From assembly GCF_042429435.1 (NCBI RefSeq), contig NZ_JBHMAF010000196.1: DNA of 64,000 nt; one strand, given 5' to 3'. Below, in pieces: positions 52,414 to 59,319 of this stretch; the stretch's first letter is position 1; the number at the start of each line of letters is the position of its first letter. Below the pieces are notes generated by a model. The model made no database searches, was not told the DNA's origin, and saw only the letters and a program-made list of their open reading frames with translations. Origin of the DNA: Ectobacillus funiculus. Its GTDB lineage: Bacteria > Bacillota > Bacilli > Bacillales > Bacillaceae_G. The translations under genes were made by a program, and so were the position numbers.

Positions 52414-53190
52414 ATGGTCATCGATTTACAAAACATTTCGTGGGTTAGACAAGGTAAGCAAATTCTAACTGATGTTTCATGGCAAGTTAATCGCGGTGAG
52501 AACTGGTGCCTCGTCGGCTTGAACGGTTCCGGAAAGACGACGCTTTTAAATATTTTAACGGGTTATATTTGGCCATCTACTGGTTCGGTGACAGTGTTAG
52601 GACAACGGTATGGAACGGTTAAGCTGCCGGAATTCCGAAAGCGCATCGGTCTTGTCAGTTCGTCCTTGCAGCAAAGATTTTACGGTCATGAAACAGCGGA
52701 AGAGGTTGTGATGAGCGGCAAATTTGCGACGATTGGGCTTTATGATGGGGTAGAAGCGGACGATGAACAAAGGGCGCGGGAGCTGCTTGTGTTATTTGGA
52801 TGTGAAAAGCTTACTGGAAGGCAATATCATACGTTTTCGCAAGGAGAGCAGCAGAAGGTATTAATCGCAAGAGCGTTAATGGCTTCCCCAGATATTTTAA
52901 TCTTGGATGAGCCATGTACAGGTCTTGATTTATTGGCGCGCGAGCAGGTGCTCGCCATGATTTCTGACATCGCTTCTAAGCCCGATGCGCCGACGCTTAT
53001 TTATGTGACGCATCATATTGAAGAAATCGTTCCATGCTTTACGCATACACTTCTTCTTAAGGAAGGAACGATATTTGAAACGGGTGCTACAGAACAAGTG
53101 CTGCATGCTGAAGCATTAAGCCGTTTTTTTGGCGTTCCGGTTGAGGTTCACGAACGCGAAAATAGAAAGTGGATTGTTGCAAATCTCTAA
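52414..53190 (+). CDS. ylmA: ABC transporter ATP-binding protein YlmA
   Basis: This 258-residue single ABC domain has Walker A GLNGSGKTT (about residues 36-44), the Q-loop region LVSSSLQQRF, signature FSQGEQQKVLIARALM, Walker B ILILDEPCTGLD and switch THHIEE. It closely resembles B. subtilis YlmA, an orphan ATPase without a permease gene alongside, as is also the case here. The transported substrate and membrane partner are unknown; MolC/ModF-like or translation-related roles cannot be separated by sequence alone. ATG 52414 follows AAAGAGGGG. Confidence 0.85.
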   Translation: MVIDLQNISWVRQGKQILTDVSWQVNRGENWCLVGLNGSGKTTLLNILTGYIWPSTGSVTVLGQRYGTVKLPEFRKRIGLVSSSLQQRFYGHETAEEVVMSGKFATIGLYDGVEADDEQRARELLVLFGCEKLTGRQYHTFSQGEQQKVLIARALMASPDILILDEPCTGLDLLAREQVLAMISDIASKPDAPTLIYVTHHIEEIVPCFTHTLLLKEGTIFETGATEQVLHAEALSRFFGVPVEVHERENRKWIVANL

Positions 53191-53207
53191 CCAAACCATG
53201 CGAAAAG

Positions 53208-53247
53208 CAGAATAAGCCTGCAAGATAAGGTGCTTATTCTGTTTTTT
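53208..53247 (+). terminator. Intrinsic terminator of ylmA
   Basis: CAGAATAAGC and GCTTATTCTG form a perfect 10-bp stem with a 14-base loop, followed by TTTTTTG. Confidence 0.88.
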
Positions 53248-53261
53248 GTTTGAAGAAAGTA

Positions 53262-53346
53262 TAGCTCCTGATATTGAACTCCCCACCGTAAAGATAAAAA
53301 CCAACTTTTCAAATTGTTTAGCTGATATTACACCCTTTTCAAGCAT
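53262..53346 (-). pseudogene. Remnant of a spore-germination permease (GerAB/GerKB type)
   Basis: On the minus strand an ATG at 53346 with GGAGGAAAAC upstream opens LEKGVISAKQFEKLVFIF and TVGSSIS, which matches the start of GerB-type endospore germination permeases. After about 28 residues the similarity stops at a segment (GAAGAAAGTATAG on the plus strand) resembling repeat-family sequence, and the frame runs into the ylmA terminator. No other part of a gerB gene is present. A start codon with ribosome site but no body indicates a truncated gene. The identification rests on a short segment. Confidence 0.5.
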
Positions 53347-53404
53347 ATGTTTTCCTCCATAAGTTGGCATCATTCTGTGATTTACCCTGAATTAAGATTT
53401 TAAG

Positions 53405-53440
53405 AGTATACCAAATAGAACAGAGTTCTTTTGGTATACT
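53405..53440. promoter_or_regulatory. Strong palindrome in the ylmA-miaA gap
   Basis: AGTATACCAAATAGAAC and GTTCTTTTGGTATACT are complementary over 16 bp with one bulged base and a triloop AGA. No T run follows on either strand, so it is not a standard terminator. It could be an operator of the lost germination gene or an imprecise remnant of a mobile repeat. The 419-base gap otherwise holds the ylmA terminator, the gerB remnant and AT-rich DNA before miaA. Confidence 0.5.
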
Positions 53441-53609
53441 GCCCCATTAATGAAATAAAGATTCGTTTTTAAATAACCGGAGCCTGCCTGTCTGTTTATA
53501 AAATTTCATGTACCATATTGGAGAATTTATACTTTTTCTCTTCTAAAACTTCAGAAATTGGGTATAATAATCAGATGTACAACTTTATATAAAAAGAGAG
53601 TGGAGCCGT

Positions 53610-54560
53610 ATGGGAGGAATACAGCAAGAAAAGGTCGTTGTCATTATCGGACCGACAGCGGTCGGTAAGACAAAGCTAAGCATTGATATGGCAAAGGCAT
53701 TCGATGGTGAGATTATAAGCGGCGATTCTATGCAGGTGTATCGAGAGATGGATATTGGCACAGCGAAGGTAACGAAAGAGGAAATGGAAGGAATTCCTCA
53801 TTATATGATTGACATTCGCGACCCCGATGAACCGTTCTCGGCAGCAGAGTTTCAACAGCTTGTACGAATGCACATTCATGATATCTCAAAACGGGGTAAG
53901 TTGCCGATTATTGTAGGCGGGACAGGGCTGTACATACAGTCTGTCTTGTATGATTATCAATTTTCAGAATCACCGGGAGATGAGGCGTACCGCGAAAGCC
54001 TTGAAAGATTAGCAGAAACGGATGGAGTAGGGGCGGTATATGATATGCTAAAGCATGCTGATTCGCAAAGTGCTGAACGCATTCATCCAAACAATGTACG
54101 CCGCGTAATTCGTGCACTCGAGATTTTGCATACAACAGGAAAAACGATGAGCGAAACGTTAGAAGGGCAGCAGCAAATCTTGCTATATGACACCGCTATT
54201 GTTGGTCTGACAATGGCGCGGGACAAACTGTACAGTCGCATTAATCAACGGGTCGATCTTATGATGGAGCAGGGCTTGCTCGAGGAGGTTAAATCACTGT
54301 ATGATCAGGGCTTGCATCATTGTCAATCGATTCAAGCGATTGGATATAAGGAGTTGTATGCATACTTTGAAGGGATAACAACCTTAGAGGAAGCTGTAGA
54401 GGCTTTAAAAACAAACTCAAGGCGTTACGCAAAACGTCAGTTAACATGGTTCCGCAATAAAATGGATGTTACATGGTTTGACATGACAGAGGGCGAAAAA
54501 AAGGAAGAAATTTTCAGCTATGTAGAAGGAAACCTACGGTTAAAGGCGAATAATACGTAG
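53610..54560 (+). CDS. miaA: tRNA dimethylallyltransferase MiaA
   Basis: MiaA adds the dimethylallyl group to A37 of tRNAs reading UNN codons, the substrate for MiaB. The 316-residue protein has the P-loop IIGPTAVGKTKLSIDMA (about residues 10-26), ISGDSMQVYREMDIGTAKV, GGTGLYIQSVLYDY and the zinc/tRNA-binding helix QAIGYKELYAY, then RRYAKRQLTWFRN. ATG 53610 follows AGAGAGTGGAG. hfq follows after 25 bases, an arrangement conserved far beyond Bacillus. Confidence 0.97.
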   Translation: MGGIQQEKVVVIIGPTAVGKTKLSIDMAKAFDGEIISGDSMQVYREMDIGTAKVTKEEMEGIPHYMIDIRDPDEPFSAAEFQQLVRMHIHDISKRGKLPIIVGGTGLYIQSVLYDYQFSESPGDEAYRESLERLAETDGVGAVYDMLKHADSQSAERIHPNNVRRVIRALEILHTTGKTMSETLEGQQQILLYDTAIVGLTMARDKLYSRINQRVDLMMEQGLLEEVKSLYDQGLHHCQSIQAIGYKELYAYFEGITTLEEAVEALKTNSRRYAKRQLTWFRNKMDVTWFDMTEGEKKEEIFSYVEGNLRLKANNT

Positions 54561-54585
54561 GTAGAGAAAAAGAGGAGGATTCGAC

Positions 54586-54810
54586 ATGAAGCAATCTATC
54601 AATATCCAAGACCAATTTTTAAACCAACTCCGCAAGGATAATACGTTTGTAACGCTGTACTTGCTAAATGGATTCCAGCTTCGCGGTCTGATTAAAGGCT
54701 TCGATAACTTCACAGTGTTACTGGAAACAGATGGAAAGCAACAGCTTATTTATAAGCACGCGATTTCTACATTCATGCCGCAAAAAAATGTATCTATTGA
54801 GCTTGAATAG
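54586..54810 (+). CDS. hfq: RNA chaperone Hfq
   Basis: Hfq is the Sm-like hexameric RNA-binding protein. The 74-residue protein has Sm1 (FVTLYLLNGFQLRGLIKGFDNFTVLLE) and Sm2 (QLIYKHAISTF, containing the usual YKHAIS), with almost no C-terminal tail, typical of Bacillus. ATG 54586 follows AGAGGAGGA. It ends at a terminator shared with the convergent recombinase-like gene. Confidence 0.97.
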   Translation: MKQSINIQDQFLNQLRKDNTFVTLYLLNGFQLRGLIKGFDNFTVLLETDGKQQLIYKHAISTFMPQKNVSIELE

Positions 54811-54829
54811 GATACATGTATACATAAGG

Positions 54830-54862
54830 AAACCCTCTTATTCAGTAAGAGGGTTTTTTTTT
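54830..54862. terminator. Bidirectional terminator between hfq and the recombinase-like gene
   Basis: AAACCCTCTTA and TAAGAGGGTTT form an 11-bp stem with a TTCAG loop and a long T run on the plus strand. The minus-strand gene ends inside it (stop at 54838-54840). Confidence 0.9.
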
Positions 54863-55833
54863 GCATAATCGTAATATCGTTTGAGAGAGAGCTTCGTTTT
54901 AAAGCCTACTCGCTTGATAATCTCCTGTTCACTCACTTCTTGTTCAATGAGTCTGAGAATAAATGTATTACGGAAGTGCTGGCCGGAGATTCCTTTTCGC
55001 AATCCTGCACGCGCAACCTCCTGGCGAATCATCTTTTGTACAGCAATTTCGGTTAAGGCCTTAGGGGCATCGTTTTCATATACCCAACGGTACGTATTGC
55101 GATTAAAGTCAAATGCGACAAACAGTGGATCATCAGAATGATACTTTGGACGAACCGGTTCTGGGATGATTTTATAGTATTTGTAGAGCTGTTTTTTGTC
55201 TTGGATGGAAAGGGTAATCGTACGTGCGATACCGGAAACAGGCGGAATGGAGAGCGTGTTTGTTTCAAAATGAACATGGTGCATATTTAATGAGATAAGC
55301 TCTTGTAAAGATAATCCGTAATCAAGAAGCAACGTAATGATGCTGATGTTTCGGTCAATCAGTAAAGAACGGGCCGGCAGTTGCTTTTCCGATAAATGTT
55401 CAAGAGACGAAAGGATCTTCTTCAAACGATGCTCTTCCTGTTCTGTAATAAAATCAGACGTGCGCAGTGCTCGGTCTGGTTGGATCACCATTTCCATCTC
55501 TTTCAAAGGGTTTTTCATCCCAGGATTGGATAACTGGAAAAATTGATACAATCGATTGAGAACGATGAACACGCGATGTATCGTTTTCTCGGAATAATGA
55601 CGAATCGTTTTTAATTCAAAAAAGTAATTTTCGTAGTCTTTTGTACATAGAGATGCCCATATATTGTTAGAAGAAGCTTTTTCCTTTTTTTCAAGCCAGT
55701 GGATAAAGTCCTCGATATCGTACATGTAACGTTTAATGGTGGATTGCTTTCTGCCCTTACTCGTTAGGTAAGCAGCAAATGTACGAATCGTATCGAGCAA
55801 TTCATCATTTTGAATTCGCTTTGTCTCCAACAT
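54838..55833 (-). CDS. Tyrosine-recombinase/integrase-like protein with degenerate active site
   Basis: This 331-residue protein has a SAM-like N-terminal core-binding domain (FAAYLTSKGRKQSTIKRYMYDIEDFIHWL) and an integrase-type catalytic domain. Aligned to the usual motifs by eye, the first Arg (normally GLRxxE) is Ser in DYGLSLQELISLN, the HxLRH box reads QHFRNTF (Arg kept; the His positions appear to be Gln and Asn), and the LGH box reads VGFKTKLSL. The terminal Tyr is kept in LKRYYDYAKK. It is probably a non-recombining homologue or one of unusual chemistry. ATG 55845 is in frame, but 55833 has GGTGGTGAG upstream. A gene of this type sits beside spoVK in B. cereus relatives, to my memory; its role is unknown. 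Confidence 0.78.
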   Translation of the reverse strand: MLETKRIQNDELLDTIRTFAAYLTSKGRKQSTIKRYMYDIEDFIHWLEKKEKASSNNIWASLCTKDYENYFFELKTIRHYSEKTIHRVFIVLNRLYQFFQLSNPGMKNPLKEMEMVIQPDRALRTSDFITEQEEHRLKKILSSLEHLSEKQLPARSLLIDRNISIITLLLDYGLSLQELISLNMHHVHFETNTLSIPPVSGIARTITLSIQDKKQLYKYYKIIPEPVRPKYHSDDPLFVAFDFNRNTYRWVYENDAPKALTEIAVQKMIRQEVARAGLRKGISGQHFRNTFILRLIEQEVSEQEIIKRVGFKTKLSLKRYYDYAKKNPLTE

Positions 55834-55927
55834 CTCACCACCCATTATATTTTTTCTAAATTATAACAGAAAATGCTGCATAAATGTTGAATTGTTAGGA
55901 GAGTGCTAAAAGGTTAGGGGTGATTAT

Positions 55928-56881
55928 ATGGAACAGTCCATTCGGAAGAAAAATAATAATCAAATTAATATTGTGTTAAATACGAGAACAAAAGCGCCCG
56001 CCCCTGTTCCGCCGCCAAAGTCGATATTGACGGAACCGTCCCCAAAGCATGAAATGCTAAAGCAAATAGAGGAAGAGATGAGCAAACTCGTTGGGATGAA
56101 CGAGGTCAAATCTATTATTAAGGAAATCTATGCTTGGATTTACGTGAACAAAAAGCGGCAGGAAACAGGGCTTAAGGCAGAGAAGCAAGTGCTGCATATG
56201 CTTTTTAAAGGAAATCCTGGAACAGGAAAAACGACCGTTGCGCGTATCATTGGGAAACTTCTATTTGAAATGAACGTACTATCTAAGGGACACCTCATAG
56301 AGGCTGAGCGTGCGGATCTCGTTGGGGAATATATTGGTCATACAGCACAAAAAACGCGTGATTTAATTCGAAAGTCGCTAGGAGGCATTCTATTTATTGA
56401 CGAGGCGTATTCATTGGCGAGAGGAGGAGAAAAGGATTTTGGCAAAGAGGCAATTGACACTCTCGTCAAGCATATGGAGGATAAGCAGCATGATTTTGTT
56501 CTCATATTAGCTGGGTATTCACGGGAGATGAATCATTTTCTTTCCTTAAACCCAGGGCTTCAATCCCGTTTTCCATTTATTATTGAATTTCCAGATTATA
56601 CAGTCAATCAGCTGCTTGAAATTGGGAAGCAGATGTATGAAGAGAGAGAGTACCAATTGTCCAAGGAAGCGGAATGGAAGCTACGAGATCATCTCAATGC
56701 AGTGAAATATTCTTCTGCCATTACAGCGTTTAGCAACGGACGGTATGTGCGGAACATTGTAGAAAAGTCGGTTCGCTCCCAGGCGATGCGGCTTCTGCTC
56801 CAAGATTCGTATGATAAACATGATTTGCTGACGATCGCGGGTGCAGATTTATCGTTCGAAGAAGAAGCACATGGCTTATAA
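55928..56881 (+). CDS. spoVK: Stage V sporulation protein K (AAA+ ATPase)
   Basis: SpoVK is a CbxX/CfqX-type AAA+ ATPase needed for spore maturation in the mother cell. The 317-residue protein shows Walker A LFKGNPGTGKTTVARIIG (about residues 95-112), Walker B GGILFIDEAYSLARGG, and the sensor/arginine-finger region GLQSRFPFIIEFPDY. The N-terminal 40 residues are a basic, proline-rich lead. ATG 55928 follows GGTTAGGGGTG. It is divergent from the recombinase-like gene, with only 94 bases between the starts. A CATAAATG element near 55881 might be a mother-cell -10, but the -35 is unclear. Confidence 0.92.
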   Translation: MEQSIRKKNNNQINIVLNTRTKAPAPVPPPKSILTEPSPKHEMLKQIEEEMSKLVGMNEVKSIIKEIYAWIYVNKKRQETGLKAEKQVLHMLFKGNPGTGKTTVARIIGKLLFEMNVLSKGHLIEAERADLVGEYIGHTAQKTRDLIRKSLGGILFIDEAYSLARGGEKDFGKEAIDTLVKHMEDKQHDFVLILAGYSREMNHFLSLNPGLQSRFPFIIEFPDYTVNQLLEIGKQMYEEREYQLSKEAEWKLRDHLNAVKYSSAITAFSNGRYVRNIVEKSVRSQAMRLLLQDSYDKHDLLTIAGADLSFEEEAHGL

Positions 56882-56913
56882 AAGGCATATTTTTTCTCAC
56901 AAAGAGGCAATAA

Positions 56914-56943
56914 AAAAACACGAAGCCGCGGCTTCGTGTTTTA
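56914..56943. terminator. Bidirectional terminator between spoVK and sspL
   Basis: AAACACGAAGCCG and CGGCTTCGTGTTT are perfect inverted repeats with no or minimal loop, with A and T flanks on both sides. The sspL stop lies at its edge. Confidence 0.88.
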
Positions 56944-57078
56944 GATTTTTGTATTGCTTTTTTTAGCGCGATTTTCAAGAGCAGTTTTTGGATCGCGTGA
57001 TGCTTCATCCGGCGTTAGGCCCTGCGGGTTTACGCTAGTCCCTAGATCGGTGCCACGATTTTTTTGTTTTTTTCCCAT
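56941..57078 (-). CDS. sspL: Small acid-soluble spore protein L
   Basis: This 45-residue minus-strand gene encodes MGKKQKNRGTDLGTSVNPQG, then LTPDEASRDPKTALENRAKK and SNTKI. The PQG...DPKT-LE-RAKKSNTK pattern matches B. subtilis SspL, a minor forespore protein. ATG 57078 has AGGAGAGGAAG upstream. It lies 15 bases after a second tiny ORF and shares the terminator with spoVK. Forespore (SigG) expression is expected from the family. It is short enough to be missed by automatic calling. Confidence 0.85.
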   Translation of the reverse strand: MGKKQKNRGTDLGTSVNPQGLTPDEASRDPKTALENRAKKSNTKI

Positions 57079-57093
57079 TGTAATCTTCCTCTC

Positions 57094-57228
57094 CTAGTCG
57101 TTCTCACGTTGCTGGCGGAGCTGGTGATGGCGCTCCATTTTCTCGCTTTTCGCGCGATCTGAATCAAATGCATTGCCGGACTGTCTTACTGAGCTTTTTT
57201 GTTTTCCTTTATTAACATGATTGGTCAT
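57094..57228 (-). CDS. Small hydrophilic protein, probably co-expressed with sspL
   Basis: This 44-residue protein starts MTNHVNKGKQKSSVRQSGNA, followed by FDSDRAKSEKMERHHQLRQQ. It is highly charged and has no hydrophobic segment. I do not recognise the family with confidence; it may be a small spore protein. The open frame extends to 57279, but ATG 57228 follows GGGGGTGC. The 15-base gap to sspL suggests one transcript. On the minus strand AATACTA about 30 bases upstream resembles a SigG -10, with a weak -35 (GAGATG). Confidence 0.55.
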   Translation of the reverse strand: MTNHVNKGKQKSSVRQSGNAFDSDRAKSEKMERHHQLRQQREND

Positions 57229-57474
57229 AGTCTGCACCCCCTTGCTCCTATAGTATTTACACTTTGTAGGAAAAAACATCTCTAAAAATGAGGGAACTGA
57301 AAAAGTTCATGTAACATACAGATGAATGACTTCTTTTTTGTATAGTTATAAAAATTTCTTTGTTTACTCAAAGCAAGGACTTTTCCAGCAACCTTCACAA
57401 AGGAACTGCTTTCTTGGCAAGATAAGAATGTATAAAACTGGGGCATGTTATACCGTGAATAGGGTTAGAGAGTC

Positions 57475-58266
57475 TTATTCTTCCCAGGAATTGATATGAA
57501 AATCAGCAATTTCCTCTTTATCGAGCAGTTCGGACGGGATATGCTTTGGAATGATTCCCGGAGCCATTTCTCCATCCATACCTAGGTAGTAGTGCCGGAT
57601 TGGCTTTAAAGTATTATCAAATTCATATACAAGCGGTATGCTTGTCGGGATATTTAAGGTGGCAATCCCATCCTCGGACATTTGGTCCAGATATTGAATG
57701 ATGGCTCGCAGTGTATTTCCGTGGGCTGAGATGATGGCTCTTTGTCCACCCTTTAATGCAGGTGCGATTGCTTCATCCCAGTATTTCAAAACGCGTTTTT
57801 TTGTATCCGCAAGACTTTCGGTAAGAGGAAATTCCTCTTCTTTCACATTCTTATATCTAGGATCTGAATACTGATATCTTGGATCATTTTTATCAAGTTC
57901 AGGCGGTCTGATGTTCATCGATCTTCTCCATGTATACACTTGTTTTTCCCCGTATTTTGCGGCGGTCTCTGCTTTATTTAGACCTTGCAGTGCACCGTAA
58001 TGGCGTTCGTTTAATCTCCACGATTTATGGACAGGAACCCAAGTGAGATCCATTTCATGAAGAATAATCCATAAGGTGCGAATCGCTCTTTTTAAAACAG
58101 AGGTATAAGCCACGTCAAACGTATATCCATTTTTTCTTAAGATGATGCCTGCTTCTCTTGCTTCGTTTAGTCCGTTATCCGATAAGTCTACATCAGTCCA
58201 GCCGGTAAAGCGATTTTCGAGGTTCCATAGACTTTGCCCATGGCGGATGAGTACGAGTTTGATCAT
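57475..58266 (-). CDS. gpmA: 2,3-bisphosphoglycerate-dependent phosphoglycerate mutase
   Basis: This 263-residue histidine-phosphatase-fold enzyme interconverts 3- and 2-phosphoglycerate. It has the catalytic His in LIRHGQSLWN (residues 7-16), the acid in RLNERHYGALQG (about 84-95), and the second His in ISAHGNTLRAI (about 183). Typical GpmA is near 245-250 residues; here about 20 extra residues (IPKHIPSELLDKEEIADFHI) follow at the C-terminus. ATG 58266 follows AAAAGGAGA. Bacillus also uses the unrelated cofactor-independent mutase, so this is probably an additional isozyme. It sits alone on the minus strand in a block that looks accessory to the conserved neighbourhood. Confidence 0.9.
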   Translation of the reverse strand: MIKLVLIRHGQSLWNLENRFTGWTDVDLSDNGLNEAREAGIILRKNGYTFDVAYTSVLKRAIRTLWIILHEMDLTWVPVHKSWRLNERHYGALQGLNKAETAAKYGEKQVYTWRRSMNIRPPELDKNDPRYQYSDPRYKNVKEEEFPLTESLADTKKRVLKYWDEAIAPALKGGQRAIISAHGNTLRAIIQYLDQMSEDGIATLNIPTSIPLVYEFDNTLKPIRHYYLGMDGEMAPGIIPKHIPSELLDKEEIADFHINSWEE

Positions 58267-58360
58267 AAGAATCTCCTTTTAATGTAGAAGGTAATGCATA
58301 ATCTCATTATGTGTAAAATCGCATATTATAATCGTGTATTGCCAGAAGTTCGTAAAGGAT

Positions 58361-58468
58361 ATGGAGAAGAAAACGGATCTTTGCGAGTATCCACAAATCA
58401 AGGAGCGATTGAACTTGCTGGAGGAAATAACTGCTGATGGCATCGAACAACTGATAGAGAAAACATAA
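58361..58468 (+). CDS. Possible 35-residue ORF or gene remnant
   Basis: ATG 58361 (with GTAAAGGAT just upstream, short spacing) opens MEKKTDLCEYPQIKERLNLL and EEITADGIEQLIEKT, a plausible helical tail. The same frame is open further upstream without a good start (GTG 58335). It may be the C-terminal remnant of a lost gene. I do not recognise the family. A terminator at 58494-58527 lies downstream. Coding status is uncertain. Confidence 0.25.
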   Translation: MEKKTDLCEYPQIKERLNLLEEITADGIEQLIEKT

Positions 58469-58493
58469 ACAATCACAGGCAGAACATGTGCAG

Positions 58494-58527
58494 AAAAAAG
58501 ACGACATGAGTGAAATGTCGTCTTTTT
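58494..58527. terminator. Bidirectional terminator after the TRIC gene
   Basis: AAAAAGACGACAT and ATGTCGTCTTTTT form a 13-bp stem around GAGTGAA. It ends transcription of the minus-strand gene at 58604-59215 and possibly of the small plus-strand ORF. Confidence 0.88.
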
Positions 58528-58603
58528 CATACATTCTTGGGAACTGACCGTTAGTTTTCAGTGCCCTTCTAAAAATAGGTTGTATCAGCTTTTGGAGCTT
58601 GTC

Positions 58604-59215
58604 TTAATACGGCTGATTCGTAAGTGATTTATGCGGAAGCTTCCAGTTGTACTGCACAGATAGCATCCGGCAAACAACAATGAGAACAAATAATCCATAC
58701 ATGCCAACCGCAGTATGAACGATGCCAGAACCAACGGCAAAGCCCGCAAGGATTGTCCAAAGCGCGTATACCTCTGCACGCAGCACGAGCGGCTTGCGCT
58801 TTGCTAAAATATCACGCAGCATGCCGCCGCCAGTTCCTGTTAAGACCGCCGCTACAATTGTCGCACTGATTGGCAGGTGTAATTGCTGTGCATATAATGC
58901 CCCTTGAATGGAAAATGCGGACAGACCAATAGCGTCAGTAATATTTTCCCAACGCTTCCAATGCTTCATAAGTTTATTTGGAAACAAGAAAATGATAGTC
59001 ATAGATAAAAGTGCAATTTGAAATAAGGAATCCTGTTTCCAAAATGCATCAAGCGGGTATCCTATTAACAGGTTGCGTATCGCTCCACCGCCGAATGCTG
59101 TGGCCATGCCTAAAATATACACGCCAAACAAATCATATTCTTCTTCCATGGCAACAATAGCGCCGCTGATAGAAAAAGCGATTGTTCCGATAATTCCAAA
59201 AATTTCCCAAGTCAC
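58604..59215 (-). CDS. TRIC/UPF0126 family membrane protein
   Basis: This 203-residue integral membrane protein is built of two related halves with conserved glycine-rich motifs: GMATAFGGGAIRNLLIG (about residues 36-52) and LTGTGGGMLRDILAKRKP (about 124-141). About seven hydrophobic segments are present. Bacterial homologues of trimeric intracellular cation channels conduct K+ or Na+, and B. subtilis YvgT belongs to the same family. The start is GTG 59215 with GGGGAGAGGAT upstream. It is transcribed divergently from hflX, whose start lies about 100 bases away. Confidence 0.85.
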   Translation of the reverse strand: MTWEIFGIIGTIAFSISGAIVAMEEEYDLFGVYILGMATAFGGGAIRNLLIGYPLDAFWKQDSLFQIALLSMTIIFLFPNKLMKHWKRWENITDAIGLSAFSIQGALYAQQLHLPISATIVAAVLTGTGGGMLRDILAKRKPLVLRAEVYALWTILAGFAVGSGIVHTAVGMYGLFVLIVVCRMLSVQYNWKLPHKSLTNQPY

Positions 59216-59319
59216 GTTAAAAATCCTCTCCCCTTATGTGATAAGCAACTGGATGAATAATGCCTCCTCTGCTATTATAGTAGAAGGTTGAACTTTCGAA
59301 AAGAAAGAGTGAAGATATT

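Noticed and set aside
54838..55833. Integrase as evidence of a prophage or integrated island
   Set aside because: No phage genes, no flanking direct repeats and no tRNA target are visible, and the active site appears degenerate.
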